Shown: piece by piece, positions 51,760-64,000 of the stretch | Layout of the letters: the number at the start of each line of letters is the position of its first letter | Numbering within the stretch: position 1 is the stretch's first letter | Assembly: GCA_013365365.1 (NCBI GenBank) | Contig: JABVXU010000022.1 | Location: 186,001-250,000 of the forward strand | Source: Cruorifilaria tuberocauda | Taxonomy: Eukaryota > Nematoda > Chromadorea > Rhabditida > Onchocercidae | Length of the DNA stretch: 64,000 bases | Direction: 5' to 3' | Position numbers and translations under genes: made by a program | Notes under the pieces: generated by a model | Database searches by the model: none | What the model was told of the DNA's origin: nothing | The model's input: the letters and a program-made list of their open reading frames with translations, nothing else

Positions 51760-53098
51760 ATGACCCCGCACTTCCTGGCCAAAATGATGACATCGCCCTA
51801 TGCTTCACCCAGTCCACCACAATATCCACTAGAAAGAAAGGTTTGTTGATGGTAATTTTTGAGCCTCTCAAAACATAAATATTCCTTGATATGGAACCTT
51901 TATGATAGACGTAAGGAATATTTTACATTTTATGACACATAGCAAATAGCGCATTTAATAATTATCATAAAAGAGGGACTGGAATTTAAGATGAAAAAAT
52001 ATATTACAGTTGAAAAAACCCTTGATGGAGAAACGTCGTCGGGCTCGCATGAATGAGTGCTTGGATCAGTTGAAACATCTTTTACTACACATTTCACCAA
52101 ATCACCGTACCAAGTTAGAAAAAGCAGATATCTTGGAAATGACGGTTGCTTATCTCAATCAGATGCAGCATCCACCCTCACCCTCTACATCATTTGGTAC
52201 GTTCTTCAGTTTACTCAACTATGGTTGTTTTCTGCTTCGATGCAGGTAATGAATGCAATTATATTGGAAAAATATGTTCCGAAAGTAATGAATTAAATAA
52301 ATTTCTTATTAGTAAATATTTAAGCAGTTAATTTATAAGTTTGTTGATCACCAAAATTGTGCCAGTGTTTTCTCAACTAAATTATCACTGGAATTTTTAT
52401 TTTTAACCATTTGTGCATACTGTCCTGCGTATCGAGAAAACTAATTCGATTATTAAAGAAAATAAATTTAATAAAAAACCATGATCATAATTTCAGACAA
52501 CAGTGCTATCTATCAGCAATCTTATGCAGAAGGTTTCACCGTAGCTGCTTCAGCTTGCCTGACTTATCTGCAGAATATCCTGCCGCCTAGTGAATTCGCA
52601 CCACAAGCACAACAGTTCAGAATTGGACTCATACAACATCTTCAATCTGTGATGTCAAGTCATGTGAATGGATCAGGTGAAGATTCAACATCGGTTACTT
52701 CCCATTTACTTCCTTCGTATCTCCCAACAGATTTCCAAACACAATCATTATTAACCGGCAGTTATCTAGCTAGAAATTACTTATCAAATCTGCCATACCC
52801 ACGCACTCCTTGCGTTGCATATCCGCCTAATATTTCTGCAGTTTACGATATTCCTTTGTTACGTACGACGGTTTCTACACCTTCGCAATCAAACGTTCTT
52901 TCTATTTCGAAAGATTTGGTATCGCGAACTGTTGCCGTTGTTGGTGCGCAACCTACTTTATCTGGTTTCCATAATAATCGTCCGGAGAAATGCACTAGAC
53001 ATTCAGAATTGAAAATAGGCAGTGAAACCGGGGACAAAATTAATGGATTGAAGGAAGTAGAAACAACAAAGAATGTGAAAGTTTGGCGACCGTTTTGA
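51760..53098 (+). CDS. Hairy/Enhancer-of-split (lin-22-like) bHLH-Orange repressor
   Basis: Nuclear DNA-binding transcriptional repressor of the Hes family, which acts in cell-fate patterning by recruiting Groucho/TLE. Three exons (51760-51840, 52010-52196, 52497-53098) join to 289 residues. The first ATG at 51760 follows an in-frame TAA; in-frame ATGs at 51784 and 51787 are alternatives (280 residues from the last). Exon 1 gives a Ser/Pro-rich head ([18 protein letters not shown]) and joins in phase to [20 protein letters not shown]. The Pro in [11 protein letters not shown] is the Hes-type basic-region proline. The second helix reads [20 protein letters not shown]. The Orange domain is at about 92-140 ([20 protein letters not shown]). 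The C-terminus is VWRPF, a variant of the WRPW Groucho-binding tetrapeptide. Splice sites are AAAG|GTTTGT, ATTACAG, TTTG|GTACGT and ATTTCAG. In C. elegans lin-22 is the obvious relative, but orthology was not tested. Confidence 0.92.
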
Positions 53099-53258
53099 TA
53101 ATTTATTGGTATATTTTGATGTTTTGCGTATGAAGTGTTGTTTGTGTTTGGAAGTTGCAGGCTTTATCTGAGGCAACTTTTCATGAACATAATTTTTGAA
53201 AGAAATAGGAACTATTCTTTTTATACTTCTTTCAATCAAAAAGATACGCAGCGTGACA

Positions 53259-53264
53259 AATAAA
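53259..53264 (+). other. Candidate polyadenylation signal of the bHLH gene
   Basis: AATAAA about 160 bases after the stop at 53098, in AT-rich 3' sequence. Position fits a short 3' UTR. Confidence 0.5.
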
Positions 53265-55517
53265 ATCTTTATATAATAGATGTTTCATTAATCAGGTCCT
53301 TTTGGTGCTTAGGAGTACATAAAGCGAAGAAAAGTAACGTTTCCATAAAGTTCGGAATTGTGCTGATGATTTGTCGCATCAGGAATATCTCTTACCCGGT
53401 GCTTTGTATTTATGCAAAAAGGAAGGAAAAATATGCAGATGTAATTCAGGTTATATCGTGAAATATAATCATTTTGATTTAGTTGATATTCGATTTTCCG
53501 TCATTTCATCCTTCATGGTCTGCATCATTTATTTTTGATGTGTAGTTTTAGTCACTTTAACTTAATATACTCTTGTTTCTGCTTTTCGAATTGTTTTAAA
53601 TGTATGTAAGGAAATTTTCGGGTTCATTTATTTCATGGTTTATTTGAAATAAATTTTGTGGCTGTATCATGTGAACGTTTGTCATGGAATCTCTCGTGCA
53701 TATTAACGGATAAATATTGATGTTTCAGTGAACCCCTGTGAGATCATAATAATATTTCATCATTTTGGTTATTTAGTGATCATTCGGAGGAAGTTAAAAA
53801 TTTAGTTGGAATGGTATGAGATCTTTAGCTTAACTATGATAGCATTTTTCAGGATTGAACGTTGAATGTGGATTTTGGCAGTTTTAACCTCCGAATGATT
53901 TAAAATAAATATATATCCAGTGTTGAAATAGATTATATCTTGAGGTTCTAATTTTGTTTCAAACAATTGTGCTGTAACAAGATATAGTTGTAAACATTAT
54001 TAAGTTTGTTATTTGTAAGACGTTGATACGTTTGAACGTAAAATTAAGCATAAAGCCTAACATTCTGATTTTCAATGGAATCCTGCAGAATGGGGAACAT
54101 TTGAATAATTTCTTTGTAAAGGCATCCTTGCGTATAATTTCAAAACCCGAATATTTTTGAAACGGCCAGAATTGACGTTCAGCAGATCACAAGTTATCCA
54201 TGGTAAGTTTATCCTGCAAATTGATTTTCAGTGCTGCATGCTGTGCTTCTGCTGACAAAGTTCCGTCTGATTCCAAAGCTGGCGAAATAGAAAATGAGTT
54301 TTATTATAATTATAGATACAAATGAAACAGGATAACAGCTTTTCTATCAATAACAGTTTAACAATTGTTTTACCTTTCACTTTTTATTGCAGTTCCCGCT
54401 TTTTATAATCGCTTGATGTTTTCATTTGTCATACTTATTTTCTCTTTTAATCTCAAAGAAAAAAAAGAAGTATTCAAATTTGTTTAAATTCATTAACGAT
54501 TTTAGAGTAGTAAATCTCCCTGCTTTAGCTCATCTACATGATCGATGATTTCTTACGAAGATGATTAGGTTTCGAAGGCGCTATTGCTGTTTTACATAAC
54601 TTGAGAATGTTTCATAAAAAATTTAATAGCAGACAATAACATCAGAAAGTAATAATTAACTTCTTTCTGGTTTATCTAAGTTGGTAAAAGAAGTGTAATG
54701 TCCAGTATGAATTCATGAAATGCTGTGACGTGAAGGGCGCAATTGGTAGTTCTGCCCGAAGCATTAAAAGTTTGCAATTTATCTTATCTTGCCTATTATT
54801 GCCACATTTCAATTCAAAAATAAATTTATCACCTTTTTTTGCTTCGAGAAAACAATTTCGTTCTCTAATTTTCATCGCTTTCTTCCAGTTCATTAAGGTC
54901 TGAAAGACTTCAGCGCTGTGGAACTTCAAATGAAGAATATTTTAGGTCGATTTCAACTTCCCAGTATTATAGTTACCTATTAAAGCATATCTTCTAATAA
55001 GTCACTCTTTCCTTAAGCTTCACAGTGAAACCGAAAATGAAAATGCAACCTATATAAGGTTCACTCTTAAATTTATTGCTTGTAATGAGAAATTGCCTAG
55101 CTGGAAAGGTTGTCTCAGCTGTTGTCGGATCAATAATATTCCTTTTGCTTCAGTGATAGCAGTATCAGTATACTTCGCAATAACTCTCTGTCTTTTCCTT
55201 CCCCCTCTCTCTATTCTGCTTGCTGTATGTAGAACATAGGTAATTTTCTGAAATCCTTTGATTTTAATCAAGTGAAACAATCTATTCCTATTATTCTTCA
55301 TTAAAAGATGTATGTACGATGATATTTCGTTGTTGATGAAGTGGAGCCTTCATTCGAAACGGAACGTTCTGGAAGTACGTTAGCTTTATGTATCAAGAAT
55401 TATCGGGAATCACTAACGTATTTGGCATGTGTAGTTATGAAGATGTTATTGTAACGGGAGGATGTGTTACAGAAGCGAGAAATGTTCGCTAAAATTTTTA
55501 ATTAAATTGGAGTTACG

Positions 55518-55532
55518 GAGGGAGAGAGAGAG
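55518..55532. repeat. (GA)n tract
   Basis: A short GA dinucleotide run at the left edge of the GC-richer block upstream of gpb-1, directly visible. Confidence 0.8.
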
Positions 55533-56451
55533 TTGTTTGTGATATGTAAATTAGAAGCTAGAAGGGTTTAAGCCTTGGGCTACTACTGCTGCTTCTTTGC
55601 TGTAGTGGTAGCTGCCATGTGGTCGGTCGATCGCATTTCCTCGCCTCGGCCTACTTCAATTACTCCCTTCATTCCCTCCTCATCTCTTATTCGGAAATGC
55701 AGCATTCCTCACATCCTTTAAAAAGAGTTGCAGTAGCAGCAAGGAATAGTGGCAGTAACCTAAAGGCTTAGACAGGAAATAAGCGACGTAGACTATGCTA
55801 TGTGTGTATGTGTTAAGTATATTTCTCCGAGAAGTATCGCCAAAGAGGAGGTCTACAGCGGGCCTTGAATAATAAGCCCGCAGGGTGCAGTGCAATGTGC
55901 ATGTGTATGTGTATGAATCGCATCGACAACGCCATTTAAGTGAACGAGACGTGCAAGGATAGATACACAAACGGTTTAGAGGTACTACTGAATAGTGCAC
56001 AAGAGGGAAAGAGGGAGTTGACTAGAAGTGGCAGAATGAGACTGGAGCCTCATGACGAGGAGATAATGGCCATGAAGAGGAAGAGACCCTGGGGTTAGCA
56101 GACCCAGCAGTTGTTCTGAATACTGGCCTACTAGTAGATCCTCTTCTCGATCAGGGAAGCGTGTCATGTGCTATGCAGATCAACGGAAGATCAGGTCAGT
56201 TGTGTCTGCCTGTGTCTGTAGCTGTTGCGCCTTTCAATGGGAAAGACGCGTTGGTTCGTAGAAAGCATTCCCTATAATTGCACTTCGTTATTCGCTATCT
56301 GTTAGCATTCCAGGTTATCCTGAAACACAACCTATATCTCTTCCTGCGCTCAATCCTCAAATGCGTGTGTGCATGTGAAGGCGAGGCGCGATACTGCACA
56401 ATGCTCTTTCTCTACACATTTCGATTTCACTGCACCCATCTTCATGCATCT

Positions 56452-56500
56452 GCGTGTGTGTGTCTCTCTGTCTGTGTTCGTGTGTGTGTGTATGTGTGCG
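56452..56500. repeat. GT-rich microsatellite
   Basis: Interrupted GT repeats (GTGTGTG, a TCTCTCTG interruption, then GTGTGTGTGTATGTGTG), directly visible, in the region upstream of gpb-1. Could form Z-DNA-prone sequence; no function shown. Confidence 0.85.
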
Positions 56501-57214
56501 TAATGCAAGTGGATAACATCAACCGCAAGTGCTGTATGTATGCGTGCTACTGCTGCCTACCGCAACAACCATGGCAACCGATTGGCCATCTATGAAGAGT
56601 GCAGTAACGGTGTACCTCTTCTGCGGTTCCCGCAGTGACCATTGGTGTGTGCGGTGTTATTGTGAACTCTCTCTATCACTTTTGAGCTATCATAAATCAC
56701 TAGCCTCGTCCACTTTTCATAAATGCTTATGTTTTCATCTTCTCTGGTTTCAATCATTTAACAAATAACCATAGATTCAGGAAATATCTAGGTTCATCAT
56801 TGTATTGATTTTAGATATTTCCTGCATACATTTAATTTCATAGTGTATAATTGCAGATAAAGTGTCGCCAACAGTGGGAGTAATTACTGTTACTGCGGCT
56901 GCTACTGTTCCAATCACGCCTGCAAACTTATTTTTGTTCCAACTCGACTGCTTTTCTTCTTCCTGTGTTTCATATTTGTTATCACCGTTCCGTAGAAACT
57001 AAAAAGAAGTGAAGCACTGATTATCCATTATATTTATACTTTATTCGTATTGGATCCAAAACAATTGCAATAACAGTCATTTCTCATCACAAAGGCAGCA
57101 GCACAGTGTACCGTCATTTTATCGATACATTTATACAGCACCGACAAACTGATCATAAATAACGGGAAGCCAGAGAAACATTGACGAAAGAACGAAATAG
57201 AGAAGAGGTTCGGT

Positions 57215-63948
<6,734 letters not shown>

Positions 63949-64000
63949 GTACGTATTTTGATATTTTGGGTGATAATGTTTATGAGTAGAACTCGTTATG

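Larger units (their letters stand above)
53265..57214. other. Intergenic region between the bHLH gene and gpb-1, with a GC-richer core
   Basis: About 3.9 kb. The first half is AT-rich with no recognised gene. From about 55,540 to 56,680 the DNA is clearly richer in G+C, with a GA run, many TGTG/CATG-type alternations and open frames on both strands (for example minus 55680-56000 and 55985-56167; plus about 56,045-56,275), none like a known protein. This is the natural place for the gpb-1 promoter and possibly leader exons. Just before the ATG at 57215 the sequence is purine-rich and carries an in-frame TGA. Confidence 0.5.

Noticed and set aside
55051..55059. TATATAAGG as a TATA box
   Set aside because: It is more than 2 kb from the gpb-1 start with no transcript evidence nearby, and such words are expected in AT-rich DNA.

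Overview
This is a stretch of nuclear DNA from a nematode. The DNA is AT-rich, the genes are cut by many short GT-AG introns, and the G-protein beta subunit on the right reads like the nematode GPB-1 form. Intron sizes and base composition fit a filarial (spirurid) worm, but that is inference. There is no sign of bacterial, viral or plasmid DNA, CRISPR or an intact mobile element.

Layout. The left two thirds (1-43.4 kb) is read from the minus strand. From right to left it holds TRRAP (about 31 kb, dozens of exons, complete from an N-terminal Met to a FATC tail), LYRM4/ISD11, the CDK-activating-kinase subunit MAT1 (MNAT1), and transportin-3 (TNPO3), which runs off the left edge. LYRM4 and MNAT1 are only 30 bases apart and look like a co-transcribed pair. 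The right third (51.7-64 kb) is read from the plus strand: a Hairy/E(spl)-type bHLH repressor ending in WRPF, then the G-beta gene gpb-1, whose last exon lies beyond the window. Between the two blocks is about 8.4 kb with no recognisable conserved gene. It probably holds regulatory DNA for TRRAP and the bHLH gene. It also contains one small candidate membrane-peptide gene at 49,957-50,103 that has its own acceptor and polyadenylation signal.

Functions. Most genes are housekeeping or regulatory: nuclear import of SR proteins (TNPO3), transcription and cell-cycle kinase assembly (MNAT1), mitochondrial Fe-S cluster assembly (LYRM4), histone-acetyltransferase recruitment (TRRAP), developmental repression (bHLH-Orange) and G-protein signalling (gpb-1). 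Apart from LYRM4-MNAT1, nothing indicates that they work as one pathway.

Most worth a second look: the LYRM4-MNAT1 spacing; a mitochondrial-type Hsp70 relic antisense inside a TRRAP intron; the small membrane ORF at 50 kb; the TRRAP 5' end, where the start codon lies directly after a splice acceptor; and GC-richer non-coding blocks near 49 and 56 kb. I did not find a convincing wholly new system. Exon borders come from reading splice consensus and known family alignments by eye; borders marked 'about' are approximate.
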